Origin: Trichosporon coremiiforme | Taxonomy: Eukaryota; Basidiomycota; Tremellomycetes; Trichosporonales; Trichosporonaceae | Length of the DNA stretch: 64,000 nt | NCBI GenBank assembly: GCA_039545355.1 | Contig: BCJJ01000005.1 | Coordinates: forward strand, 929,008 to 993,007 | Reading direction: 5' to 3' | Part shown: piece after piece, positions 1 through 11,057 of the stretch | Numbering within the stretch: position 1 is the first letter of the stretch | How the letters are laid out: each line of letters starts with the position of its first letter | Translations under genes and position numbers: made by a program | The notes under the pieces: generated by a model | Databases searched by the model: none | The model's input: only the letters and a program-made list of their open reading frames with translations | What the model was told of the DNA's origin: nothing

Positions 1-240
1 CGGGATTGATGTTGTTCAGCGCCAGCCCCTTTCGTAGCAGGTCGGGGAACAACAACGCAGCCCAACGACAAAAGACGCAGACGTCCAGACTTCGGTACGT
101 GGGCGTGCACTCATCCCATGCTTCTCAAACGCCTGCAGCTTACTCCGCACTTGGCGTCCGTCGTGCCTCTCCTCGGTAGGTTTGGATAGTCCATCTGGCA
201 TTAACCGTTCCCAGAGCCGGCTGTCCTGACGACGGATCAG
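1..240. other. Unresolved 5' part of the RAD51-like gene
   Basis: No independent gene is visible here. Splice-like signals on the plus strand suggest that 5' exons of the recombinase gene at 241 lie in or beyond this stretch: a possible 37-nt exon at 139-175, with a donor GTAGG at 176, and a CTGAC branch site plus CAG acceptor ending at 240. I could not fix the frame or a start codon. The true start may be outside the window. Confidence 0.35.
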
Positions 241-1521
241 GTGGTCCTGACCCCTCGCTCATCACTGCGCGAGACGATACTGGGAAACTGGAGGAAAGAG
301 GAGCGGAACTCTCCTCATGCTGTTGCGGCGGTGAAAGCCCTTGACGGACTCATCACTGTCTGTCTACAGAACACAGGGGATGAGTTCGAGGTTCATTACG
401 AATATGACCGGAAACAATGGAACGGCTTCGGCGTCATGGAGGACGTGTTTGAATCCTGGGATGGACGAGGAGTTTTGAGCATTGCTGGATCCAGGGGAAC
501 TGCTAAGAGTGTAAGCTATTGGACCCCGGTTGGTAGCTGACGGCAGTTGCTGGCACTGCACGCCACATTGCGGATACTGATCGCCAATCCGGAGGCGACG
601 GCGCATTGGATCGACACCGAGGGGTCCTTCAATGCTGCACGGGCAAAGGCTATATTGGGCTCCATGAACGCACCGGTAAGTGCAAGCTGAACTCCAGTAT
701 TGACCGATCAGGACGGCGCGCTGGATCGCCTCGCAGTGACGCCGGCATTCACTCTTGAACCCGACTTCTTCGATGCCCTCTATGACCTGAGGGATAAGAA
801 TCCGAGTGTGCTCGTTATCGACAACATTGCAACTCTGTTCAGGGACGGGCTAATGGGTGCGACATCACAGGGTAAGCCAAGGTGTGCCAGCGATAGCTCA
901 CAATAGGTCATGCGGCGATGGTCGCGGCGATGGAAGAAGTGACTGCGCTCACTTACCGGAGTGGCATGCTCACTGTTGTAAGAAGCGCAGTTTGATCCAG
1001 CCACTCATTCGCAGCTCACGAATGCAACCGCTGCCAGCGGGATCCGGAATGAGCGCTCGGCGTTCTCTGCGTCCAAAACCAAGCCGTCCCTGGGTGTTTC
1101 ATACTCATTCACGAGTGACGTCGAGATTCTGCTCGAGAACTCCGCCAAGGTCTTCGGTCTCGTCGACGCGGGCGAGCGCCAACGCGCGCCGCAGCCTGGT
1201 GTCAGAGTCGTGATGGAAGTGCTGAAGAGCCGAGTGACGGTGAGACATCTGATAGACGGGGCACGAACGGGGCTAGGCTAATCTGCAGGAATCGGGGGCC
1301 TGGGCCATATTTGACACGGTACATTCTTTGCATCCTTAGCGCCGTTATTTTCGAACTGACGTCAGGATGGCATCAAGCTGTACGACATCGCAGCTGCTCC
1401 CCCGGAGAGCGAGGAGACTGTGTCGCGCTCCGCAGGCGCCCCGACTGGTCGCCCAACGCATGGTGGTTTGGCACAGACGCTCTCGCCAGCGATTTTTCCC
1501 CTTCAGGAGCGTCGTAAGTGA
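241..1521 (+). CDS. RAD51-paralogue recombinase (RAD51D-like), 5' end unresolved
   Basis: Predicted RecA/RAD51-family ATPase, probably a RAD51 paralogue that assists Rad51 filaments in homologous recombination in the nucleus. Exons I can support are 241-510, 547-675, 712-871, 907-977, 1015-1239, 1289-1318 and 1366-1521, giving 346 residues with TGA at 1519. A degenerate Walker A, GSRGTAKS, sits at residues 83-90 of this model. The strand after it carries HWIDTEGSF, the usual IDTEG of the family. Walker B is VLVIDNIATLF. A KPSLGVSYSF segment matches the KPALG region of RAD51 paralogues. The first four introns are only 35-37 bp. Walker A has Ala where Gly normally precedes Lys, which is more often seen in paralogues than in Rad51 itself. 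The GTG at 241 is an acceptor-side codon, not a start. RAD51D-like is my best guess; RAD55/57 or XRCC2 types are alternatives. Confidence 0.72.
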
Positions 1522-2549
1522 CGGCCGATGGACGCAGCCCACGCCTGAATTCAGGTTGAGGGCAGATCGGGACGCCACGTGATGTTGGCATTCCTGGGGT
1601 TCCAATTTGCCACTCGGTCCGCCGGTCGGGGTCCTCTCTTCCAACGTGCTCGTCATTCTCTCGATCACGCCGCGTATGCATTGGACGTGGCAAGGAATGG
1701 AGACGTGTCAATATCTTGTACAGCCGCGTGTATGCACACTTGACGCAGACCTGGGAACGGAGTGAGCTGGCGCTGTTATCTAGGGACGCAAGGGCGTGTA
1801 GTAGACCGAGTAACGACGTGATATGACACATTAGGGCTTGTTCTAGGAGGTCACTGATGGATCAGCTAGCGTCGCTTGTACCCACATCAGGTGCCGTATA
1901 CCTCACATTCTTCCACCTCCTTTGCACTCGACATCTTTAAATTCGACACTCTCATTCTCTGTGACTCTCCAACTGCGACGACACCTCGGCAAGCGAACGT
2001 CGCACACCCCACGACGTCCTCAGCGGCAAACGACGACTTGCACGTGCAACCTCCACCGGTCCGACTATCGCCCTCCCCTATCTCCCGTGTCTTATATCCC
2101 CACCAGAACGGCTCTTACGAACCCGGCAGTGGGCAGCGTACCAAGGACCACTCTCCAACGCGCATAGCACAGGTGAGTCGCTTACACTTCTCGTCGCCCT
2201 TGCCTCGCCCCTCTCCACCTTATGTTGCAAGACGCACATGAGTCCGTGAACGCTGCTCGGGTCGGTTAACGCTGTTGCCACCCGTTGCCACCGGCCGAGG
2301 GCAGCACAACGCGCTATATCTCATGGTCACACACCTCTTATTCACGGCGAGCTTTGAGCCAGGGCTTAGCATGACTAGCCGAACCCTATCCCCCTTGCAT
2401 TCTCGACACTTGCGATCTGTTAAGCCAATTTCTGGCCTGTGCATGCGGCGTAGCGGCGTACACCACTGATCCCGTCCGCTTCCCGCAAGGCTGAGTGTGT
2501 CGCCCCTCACCTGTCTCATTAGTCTCACACTCACTACACATCACCTACC
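1522..2549. other. Intergenic region, leader of the 2714 gene
   Basis: No convincing coding region. The part near 2540-2650 is pyrimidine-rich on the plus strand, as is common just upstream of starts in this window. A donor-like GTGAG at 2173 could belong to an intron in the 5' leader, but no matching acceptor is obvious. CACGTG boxes lie near 1576 and 2040. Confidence 0.4.
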
Positions 2550-2711
2550 ATGCCCCTCACGTCTTCCTTGTACTCGACTTTTCTCCTTTGCTTCAACTTC
2601 CTTCACTGTTCCTCCTTCTTCCTCGCCCAAGCTTCTCATTCGCCTCCCAGCACTGCTGGACCTCGCCCCTTATGTCCTCGTACTGCGACCACTGGGTGGC
2701 TAACCAAGTAG
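2550..2711 (+). promoter_or_regulatory. Possible upstream ORF, 53 codons
   Basis: An ATG at 2550 opens a 53-residue frame that ends with TAG at 2709-2711, two bases before the likely main ATG at 2714. Its first half is hydrophobic and Phe/Leu-rich. If transcription starts upstream of 2550, ribosomes would meet this ORF first, and its stop is placed for termination-reinitiation. The transcription start is unknown, so it may not be in the mRNA. Confidence 0.35.
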
Positions 2712-2713
2712 AC

Positions 2714-4488
2714 ATGAGGACGCCTCACTACGACTCCGACGAGTCGGGGTCCGAGTTGTCCGGCTCATGGCTGGATATTTCGAAAGACGAACAGATGGAA
2801 GACGATGAGCACCTCTCCTCGACTGCTTCAGCCATGGGCTCCAGTACCATCAGCAACATCTCTCCGTCTGAAGTGTCGTCCGACACGGAAGGCTTCTCTC
2901 TCAGCTCAGACGAGAGCCAGCTCGATCTCGACGACAGCCACGAGGAGGACGACGACGATGATGACGATGTCAAGAGCAACAGAGAGGAGGACAAGACCCC
3001 TGCCGCTAGCTTCAACAAGTTCACATCTAGCTTCATCTTTCCCGACCCTACGAGCAGCTTCAGTACTATCGAGGAGACTCCTGTCCCTTCGATCTACAAT
3101 GTGCCCTCCGAGCCCATGTGGGAAGGCATCAAAGACCAGGCTCCTACGGGGCAGACTCCGTCCGACACCGCCAGCAAGTCAACCTCTGCGGCCGCCCACG
3201 ACAAACGACCTGCCACCGAACATCCCTTTCATGCTCGTTCTCCCTCCACTACCCCCAGCAAGCGGCGGTATCTGTTAGTAGATTACAGTCAGCTGTGTTG
3301 TGAGGTGCTAATGGTTCCAGGACGGCGATCGCTTCAGCCGTCGTTCTGTCCCTGCTGGTCAAGATCGGGCCCATGGTCCTCCAGCACAATATCGGAGCCC
3401 TTGTCGCGAACACCTTCTCTGCTCCCGGACCCCTCGACGCCGTGCCCACCTACACCCCTCCTGCTGCGCAAGCCCCCAAGCTCACATCTGAGGAGAGTGT
3501 CATCGCCCGCGCCCTTGCCGCCTTGACGGAGCAACCGACGGAGCCGACCGCGGCCAAGGACCGCAGCAAGACCACGTCACAGAGCAGGGACAAGCCTCAG
3601 AAGAAGGCTATCTCTACCGTCCAGGACACTTCTCTCTCTGTCTCTGTCAAGTCCGAACTGTCCGTCGTCCCGGCTCCGGCCTCTCTGTCCATCAAGGAGG
3701 TCATTGAGGAGCACTTCACCGATCCAGTGACCCTCCTGACCAAGAACGCTGCCTACCAGATTGGCAATCTGTCCGTCTGGTCCTACGAGCTACTCGTGGC
3801 TCTATCGCGCGTGACCGTCGATTTCCTCGCGAAGGAGATCCATCTCGCGCAGACCGAAATTTCGCACGAGCTATCCAGAATCCATGCGGCCGCTGAAACA
3901 CTGTACTCGCGTCGAGGCGAATTCGCCGATCAGGTCACCTCTGTTGCCTCACACTCCGCGCAGCAGGTGCGCGAAGCAGCCCGTCTCTCCGCTAAGCAAG
4001 CCCATGACGCGACCACCTATTCTTTACAGCAGGCGAATCACGCTGCGGCTTACTCGACCCGCAAGGCGCATGAGGCGTATGGCTACCTCTTCCGCGTCGC
4101 GAGCCAGAAGAACCGGAAGGCAGCGCGTGGTGCGCGGCGCGTTGTGCGTGAAGTCACTCAGTCTTCAATGCGCAAGGCGGGCTCGAAGGGTGCGCAGAAG
4201 GCGCGCTCGCAGCTCGGCTCGCGTTTCGCCGCCGGTGCACAGCTCGCAACCAATCTGGGTCAGCAGGCAGTGCGCGGCGCTCTCTCGGTCAAAAACAAGT
4301 CGGGCAATCGGTACAAGGACAAGCGTTCCGGCTGCGGTTCGAGCTCGAGCTGCTCCAAGTCCAAGTCGAAGAAGGTCGGCAAGTGCGGCGGATCTAAGAA
4401 GTCCAAGTCGCGGTGGGGTTGCAAGCGCAACCCTCCGGCCCGCGAGTGCGAGCACGAGCGCGGCTTCTGGAAGCGCGTCAGGCGCTGA
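2714..4488 (+). CDS. Single-pass membrane protein with acidic N-tail and hendecad-like helices
   Basis: Unrecognised 575-residue protein. Exons are 2714-3273 and 3321-4488, with a 47-bp intron that carries GCTAAT before its AG. The N-terminal half is acidic, Ser-rich and probably disordered. Residues 19-22 (W-L-D-I in an acidic setting) look like an ATG8-interacting motif. The frame then enters a hydrophobic segment at about residues 188-204, the only clear membrane span. After it come a Pro/Thr-rich linker, a helical region, and at about 393-450 several roughly 11-residue amphipathic repeats with patterns such as YSLQQANHAAA. The C-terminus is basic and Lys/Ser/Cys-rich. The arrangement of AIM-like motif, one membrane span and amphipathic helices recalls fungal organelle-autophagy receptors such as Atg39, but I have no homology evidence. 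An in-frame ATG at 2671 would add 14 or so residues; I prefer 2714. Confidence 0.7.
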
Positions 4489-5186
4489 GCCGCGATCCGT
4501 AGTATTATAGCAGTCATGTATTTGTTGTTTAGGTTCTGGCGGCGCGCCGAGCGTCTCATGTCCGAATCTAGGTCCGCACCGGCGTTACGAGCTCACTCCG
4601 TCGGATCTCTGGCGCAAGTTGTTTCTTCGCGCTAGCGCGTCTCGGGCCTCTCATGTGACAGTGACAGAGAACGTGCTCACGCCGCGACACTTCCACATCG
4701 CGTTTCCTTTGTTCTCCGCCCATACATATGCCCTGCCGTCCTGCCAGCAGCGCCCTCACTCGTGCTCGGTTCCGGGTTCCGCAACAACCACGTCGGCGTG
4801 ATACTCATGCGTGCATGGATATAAAAGTCCTCCAGAAAGTCTATAAACTGATGCGGTTGAGCCATTGTTCGCTGTGCTCCTGAGAAATCACAACTCGGGA
4901 CGCTCGTCTAATGTGTGGGTTTGTGAAAGGGTGACAGATAGTGGGCGTGGCAAGTGTGACTTGGTGAGAATATGTGCTTTCTGTTCTCGATCGGAATCGA
5001 GCCAAGAGTCAATGCCAGTCCGGTGGGATCGGTCGGGATGGAATGGTGGGATTGGGTGGTCTGGTGGTCGGGGTACGTGGGTATGTGTGTGGGCGTGCAG
5101 TCATTCTATGCGATCACATGTGCGGCCCCGACCGCACTGCTTTACTGCTCTACGTCCTGCGAGCTGAGCTCGCTGCGCCGAGGCGC
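4489..5186. other. Convergent intergenic region
   Basis: This lies between the 3' ends of the 2714 gene and the GDP-mannose transporter. I see no coding region, RNA gene or repeat. It should hold both 3' UTRs. Confidence 0.5.
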
Positions 5187-6767
5187 TTAGGCCTTGGAGT
5201 TGCCCTGGAGCCTGTTCTTGTCGGCGGCAGCGACCTTGGCCTGGTTCGTCTTGGCGATGGCGTAGACGATACCGGCGAGACCACCAACGCCGATGGCCGA
5301 GACGTTGCCGAAGGACGCGGGGTCGCCGAAGAAGAGCATGCCTGAGGCGGCGACGGGGAGCTTGTTGAGCGCACCGACCATGGAGTACGTCGTCGAGCCG
5401 CAGACACGGACACACCACGCAGTCGAGTACGAGATGAAGACGGCGGCGGCACCCGAGAAGACGATGGCAGAGAGGAGGATGGTGCGGTTCGAGCTCGGGA
5501 AGTTGAGCGCAAGCGACTCGGCGCCCCAGTCCTCGAAAATAAGCGAGAAGAGCGCGAGGACAGGGATTGAGAGCAGGTTGTTGTAGAACATCGAGTCCCA
5601 GTCCTTGAAACCAGTGATCTTGATGCGCTTGCGCATGAAGAGGACGTACGCGGCCGAGCAGAGACAGTTCAGTGCCATCCAGAAGTAGCCGACGGAGACG
5701 CCGCCAATCTTGTGCGCAGTGTTCGCGATCTCGGCGCCAGTGTTCGAGTCAACGCCGAGGTTGGAGATCGCGCTCGAGATGTCAGCCCAGGCGGCAATGA
5801 CCGAGGAGCCGACCATGAGAGCGAACGAGACGAGCGTCAGCGGCGTGACGTGGCCGCTAAACATGAAGACCTCGCCGTAGGCGATCAGGATGATCGTGAG
5901 GTTCTTAAAGATGCTGCGAAGCGTCAGCTAAGTTCCCACCGACCCAGAGCAGCTTGTACACACGTGTAAACCGGGATAGACAGGAACTGGAGCGACTTGG
6001 AGCCGGTGTAGATGACGGCAACGAGAAGACAGGAGATGGGGAACCAAGCCTTGGCATCCTTCATGTCAAAGTCACGGACTGGTGATGTCAGCAACTCTCC
6101 TTCTGGCGGTTGCCTCAGAGCGCAGGTGCGCGAGACTCACAGGTGATGAGACCCAGACGCTTCACGGTTCCAACGGCCAGCACGCACACGGCCGACTGGA
6201 TACAGAGGAGCAGGAATGTCATCGTGAAGTTGGCGCCCGAGACGACGTACTGCGGGGGTGTCAGCGATCGCATCGTGCAGGGCGATGCATGGAGCGGCGG
6301 TGGCGGGCAACGGGTGACACGTATTGGGAACTCGGTCGGGGCCTGCATAGCGCGTCTGGACGAAACGCCAAAAGCACCACTCGCCACCGGGCGCGCAGCA
6401 AACCCTTCCGTTTTCTGTCGGATACGTCGACCGTTCGCGGCGCAGTGAAACGCGAAAAACCCGCAGTGCAACGACGCTCCGCCGCGATGGTACTCACCTT
6501 GTTCACGACGGTCATCATGATGGAGGCAGCGCAGTAGTTGAGGATCGGAAGGATCTGCTCCCTGCTGCTGGGCGTGTGGGGAGCCTGCTCCTTCTCGCGC
6601 GTCGGCGAGGCAGGACGGGGTGCGCCGCCGAGGTTGGCCATGGTCTTTTCGTCGTCGGTGCGGCGTTCGGCCTGGTTGGAGTAAATGCTGGAGCTTGATG
6701 CTGAGCGAAGAAGAGGAGGCGAACCTGAGCGACTGAGGCTAGGGGAGCCGGCGTAGGGCTTAGACAT
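5187..6767 (-). CDS. VRG4: GDP-mannose transporter (Golgi)
   Basis: Nucleotide-sugar transporter that brings GDP-mannose into the Golgi lumen in exchange for GMP, supplying mannosyltransferases for glycoproteins and, in capsulated Tremellomycetes, capsule-like mannans. Exons, 5' to 3' on the minus strand, are 6498-6767, 6141-6249, 5964-6078 and 5187-5913; the frame closes at 406 residues. An N-terminal Ser/Pro-rich cytosolic tail of about 75 residues precedes about ten hydrophobic segments. The motif GALNKLP at residues 345-351 is the GDP-mannose-binding signature of Vrg4/GMT proteins. [11 protein letters not shown] follows it, as expected for the family. The ATG at 6767 is the first in frame. 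Cryptococcus has two such genes, GMT1 and GMT2; which one this matches is not decided. Confidence 0.95.
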
Positions 6768-8387
6768 GTGGGGTTGCGGTGATGTGGTTGGTTGAGGGGA
6801 GAGTGTCAATCGCGAATTAGGAATTTCCGCCGTTTATAGGTGGTCGGGCTGGGTGGTGGTCCACGTCTTGTGAGGTGTGGGTTCTCGTGCAGGGATGGAT
6901 GCGGGAGGTGGTGAGTATGCAAGTGGTGATGGTGACGAAGGGCGGTTCGTCGATGATCGAGGAGGAAGAGGGAATGTCGGGAGGGAGGATGAAAGGGAAA
7001 ATAAGAAGGGAGAATGATAAGAGGATGAAAGGGAAGTCTGAGAAATAAAGTCTGGCAGCTGGGCGTGCGTATGGTGGATCGAAGGATCTTGTTTGAGAGT
7101 CTAAGGTTACGAGTATTGAGTATGAGCCGTGTGCCCATGTGCCGTGTGCCGTGTGCTGTGGCCGTGTGGGCGGGCGGGTCCTCTGCTCTAGGTCTGCGGT
7201 CCTGCCGGGCCTGCGCCGGGGCCAGCGGGCTGGATTTCTCGATCCTCGTCCAGGTGCAAGGACAGGTGCACGGGCAGACGGGCAGCAGCGGGGCGGGCTG
7301 CGGCTGCGTTCCTGTTCTGGCACTCTGGCGGGCTGGTGCCAGTGTGCCAGCCAAAGCTGTCGCCAGCCAGCGCCAACGATCGCAAATCCAGCGCCCAGCA
7401 CAGCCAGCGACCGCCCCTCTCGATGCAATTAGAACCCTTGGATCTCTCCTGCTTCTAATCTTGGGATTACACACTTGCATAGGATGCCAGGGCGGTCATC
7501 ACCCCGAGCAACAGAGCATAACTGCGTCGCACGTATGCACGGCTGGGAGCATAATGGCATGTCGGTAGGCTCTTGGTGTGCTCATCGAGGTGAGTGCGCA
7601 GCGTCGCATGTTGATCACTCGACACGCTCTAAACACGCACCAAGTCCACCCTGTGACCTGCGTAGCGCCTTGGTGGGCCGCAGCAGACCTGAGGGCCGAT
7701 GTGGTGATGTGGTTCCGTCCAATAGTCCGTTGGCTCTGCCCACGTCCTAATCAGTGTCACAAAGGACCCTTGAAACCTTGTCTAATTTTTTTCAGTGGCT
7801 CCCTCCTGCTCCCCTCCTCGCCCCTGGCTCACCTGCTAGCGCCGTTCACCGCGCCGCCCTCGCCGCGCGTGCCGGTTCCCGCCTTGTGACTGACCCTTGA
7901 AATCCCTCGTTCCCGATCCCTTGGTCCCTCTGTACTCCCTCTGCAAACCTCCATTCACCCACCAACCCGAGCCACCATATCGAGCCCGATGAGCCTGAGG
8001 TCGAGGTGTCGTCCTCTTCTCTTGGCCGCGTTGGCCGGGCTTGCTCTCGTCGTCGCGACGTCTGCGCACTTTGCTCTGCATGCAGCCAGTTTTGGGTCTG
8101 AACACTGAACCTTCCAACGAGCTGCACCTCATTCAACCTGTAACAGCACATTAAAGCTTGTCTCTTGATAAGGAAAGAAGCTGAATTGCTACACATGCAC
8201 TTCTACAGAAGCGACTGCAGCCACGTACGCAGTCGCTCAATTACTCATTCTCCTACCCTTCTGCGCACTCTTCATGTCATTCTACCGTATCCCATAGGCC
8301 CGTCGCCCGCCGGCCCGTAATGTGGCTCCCTTCTCGCGACGCGACCCTCAGTGATCAGCCTCGAGGCGCTCTACAGTAGGAAGACTC
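6768..8387. other. Intergenic region upstream of VRG4 and downstream of the GLTSCR1 gene
   Basis: No gene supported. About 6860-7060 is pyrimidine-rich on the minus strand and is likely the VRG4 promoter and leader. About 7200-7400 is rich in GCCAG-type words, similar to a stretch near 40400. Frames in 6806-7480 on the minus strand are low-complexity and lack conserved features. The part close to 8387 should hold the 3' UTR of the minus-strand gene. Confidence 0.4.
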
Positions 8388-10488
8388 CTACTGCCCGCTC
8401 CCCGACCCGGCGGCATTGGCGGTCCCTGGCGTCGCAGAGCCGCTGGCTGCAGCACTGCTCGGTGTCGCCGCACCAATGCTGGATCCGTTGGGGGTAGTGG
8501 GGGCAGGCGGTACGCCACCACCTCCCGCCTGTGCCGTTGATGCATTGGAACCGCCCGCAGTTGCGTCAGCTGCCGCTCCTGCCGCCGCGCCTGCCGCTGC
8601 TGCATTCATACTCGGCGCGCTAGTACCGGCCGTGCCTGCAGCAGGTGCTGCACCGGCAGCCCCGGGGCCTGCTCCTGGAAGCTTGTTGTGAACTCCCAAA
8701 ATTCGAGCCAGAGCTTGCAGCTGGGCCTGATTACACGCTCCCAGATCACTAGAGCCAGTCAGCTTTCGACATTCCAGCAGAGCCCTTCACCGGGCATCAC
8801 CCCAAACCGTGTTTCAGACTTACATGGACAAAATGACCTGCTTTTTGTCCTCGCTAGTTCTCACGACGGACGCTGGCGGCTTGGGTCCGCCGGGAACTGG
8901 TGGAATCACCAGGATGCCATGACTCACGAATTGTTGCACCGTGGCCCTGCATAAGTCAGTTAAGGTTGTCACTCCAATTACAGTCTCCATTTCTTTGACG
9001 CTCACATTGCCACAGTTATGATGACTGGCTGCTTGGCAGCCGTCGTCGCTGGCACAGCCGGACGCACACCCGGTGTCGAGGGCGAGGCGATATGTGGGGT
9101 GACAGGAGGTCGCACTCCTCCCCGACCACTTCCCCGAGGTCGTCCGCGAGGTCGCCCTCGGACAGCAGTCGGGGTGCCTGGTGCCGGTGACGCTGTCGTT
9201 GCCACGGGAGTGCCAGCAGGAACTCCAACCCCAACCCCAACGGGGGCGACTACTGGAGTCGGCGTGCCTGGGATCGACACTGCCGCGGACGCAGGCCCAG
9301 GAGTCGCAGCTGCAGCTGCAGCTGCAGCGGCTGCTTGCTGCTGTTGTTGTTGCAACGCGTTCGCCTGCTGCAGCCTCGCCAGTCGCTCTCGCTCGGCCAC
9401 TAGAAGCTGCTGCCTCCGGATCTCAGCCTGCCGGGCACGTTCGGCCGCCTCTCGCGCTTCGCGCTCTTTCCGCTGAGCGTCTTCGATGGCTTGGCGCTTC
9501 CGTCGGTTCTCGGCATCGATAACGTCCCATTGCTGGCGGACTGTTCGCAGTTCGGCCTGGACACCCTGCATTTCCTCGCGGACGACCTGGGTCGAAGCTT
9601 GCAGCAGCGTGATCAGGGAAGGAAGGTCGGACGCATGCTGTTGTCAGTTCCAATGCCGCATATCCTAACTCACATGTCCCTCTCGTCGTCGGAGGTCCGT
9701 AAAGCGAGTTCGAATGCCCGCAATGCGATCGACTAGATCCTTTGACTGTTGGAGTTCTGTCGGTTAGCCGTGGTGGTCATACATGATCGGCACTCACCGA
9801 GCGCCTCCTGTTGCGGGGTGCGCTTGTCCTCCGTCAAGAGGTCGTCCTCGTGGATCTGGAACACATGATACGGCAGGAGCTGCTCCACGGCGTCTCCAAA
9901 GCTGGTGAACGCCTTGGGCTTCTTCGGCGGATTCAGGACCGCGTCTTGGTCAAGCGCCAGGGCCAGGTCGAAGCTAGGACACGGCCAAAGGTTGATCGCA
10001 GCGTAACACGTAGCAGTGCGGATCGAGGGAGAGTGTCGTGAAGCACCGGTCAAGCAAGATGGTTGAGTGGGACGCCATCAGAGATCGCAGGTATCGTGTT
10101 TGCGTTCAAGGAAGACGGATCGCAATGTCAGCAGACCACTCTTCGGGCAACTTCAAAACAAAACTTACGCCGCAGCCCTGCTCTCGACCTCGGCAATCTC
10201 AGCTGGCGAGTAGCCAGTGTCTTGCAGGCGTTTCCTCTTCACAGCCGTGATGGGGGCATACTCGACTTCTGGCTGTGGCGGCGGTGCTTGCGATGGGGGC
10301 GGTTGCGGTGCCAGTCCCGCAGGCGTGTTCGGGAGACACGGTGTACCAGTCGGTGACGCAGTGTTGGACGGTTGCCACGGTCGCTGCTGTGTTTGGGGGT
10401 TAGGTGTCGGAGCCGAACTGACCGGAGCAGTGGACGGGGAGAATGGTGTCGGCGTTGAGGGGCCTGAAGGCGAGGCAGCCGTGCTCAT
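8388..10488 (-). CDS. GLTSCR1-domain protein, putative SWI/SNF-associated
   Basis: Likely nuclear chromatin factor. In animals the GLTSCR1 (BICRA) domain defines a subunit of the non-canonical BAF remodeller; a similar role here is inference. Exons, minus strand, are 10169-10488, 9798-9973, 9674-9756, 9006-9637, 8824-8946 and 8388-8748, giving 564 residues with every phase matching. Residues 1-106 are Pro/Ser/Thr-rich. Residues about 107-190 hold the domain, including DAVLNPPKKPKAF and the core VEQLLPYHVFQ, which matches the LLPYHVYQ core of the family. A long Gln/Arg/Glu-rich coiled coil follows, then Ala/Pro/Gly tails with a poly-Gln/Ala run near 9290-9360. The first intron is 195 bp, much longer than the others in this gene. 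Confidence 0.8.
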
Positions 10489-11057
10489 TGCTCTGCTGCC
10501 TGCTGCCCTCGTGAGTGATATGAGCTGGAGGAGCGAAGTGTGAGTAATGAGTGGACTGAGAAGCGGACAACGGGAGAAATTCCGTCACGGTGAGAGTTTA
10601 GGGCCAGCTTTGAGGCGGACGCGAGGGCGACCAGAGACATTTTGAAGCGTTCTTTGGGCTCGTTCCAACAACAACAAGTAACATCAACAAGCGCGGCGCT
10701 CGCGAGACCAGCGACATGCCGAGGCCCGCCGTGCGCGACGACGTGAACAATGACCATGCACGTGTATCTCCTGTCGTGAAAGCCGTCTGTCACGAACGAT
10801 TGCTTCCCGCTGTCCTTGCTTCACAATTTTCGTCCCATTAGCTGCGGGACCAAAATGCACTTGTGCAGGGGCAAGCGCCCATTAGTATTCTTCTAATGCT
10901 TCGCTTAAGAGGCGTAGGCAGCCTGGCATGTCGCAGGTGGAAAACGTGGCCTTGTGCTCAAGTGTCAGGCTGACGATTTCCGATGCGCCGTCCTCCGTTT
11001 CACGGTCTGCTTGACATTATCGCGGTCTTTCGTTCGGACGACACCACACGACCAGCC
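10489..11057. other. Divergent promoter region
   Basis: This separates the minus-strand GLTSCR1 gene from plus-strand mS41, so it should carry both promoters. A CACGTG box lies near 10757. No coding region or RNA gene is evident. Confidence 0.45.

Noticed and set aside
6806..7480. Minus-strand frames upstream of VRG4
   Set aside because: Low-complexity pyrimidine-rich leader sequence; no family resemblance.
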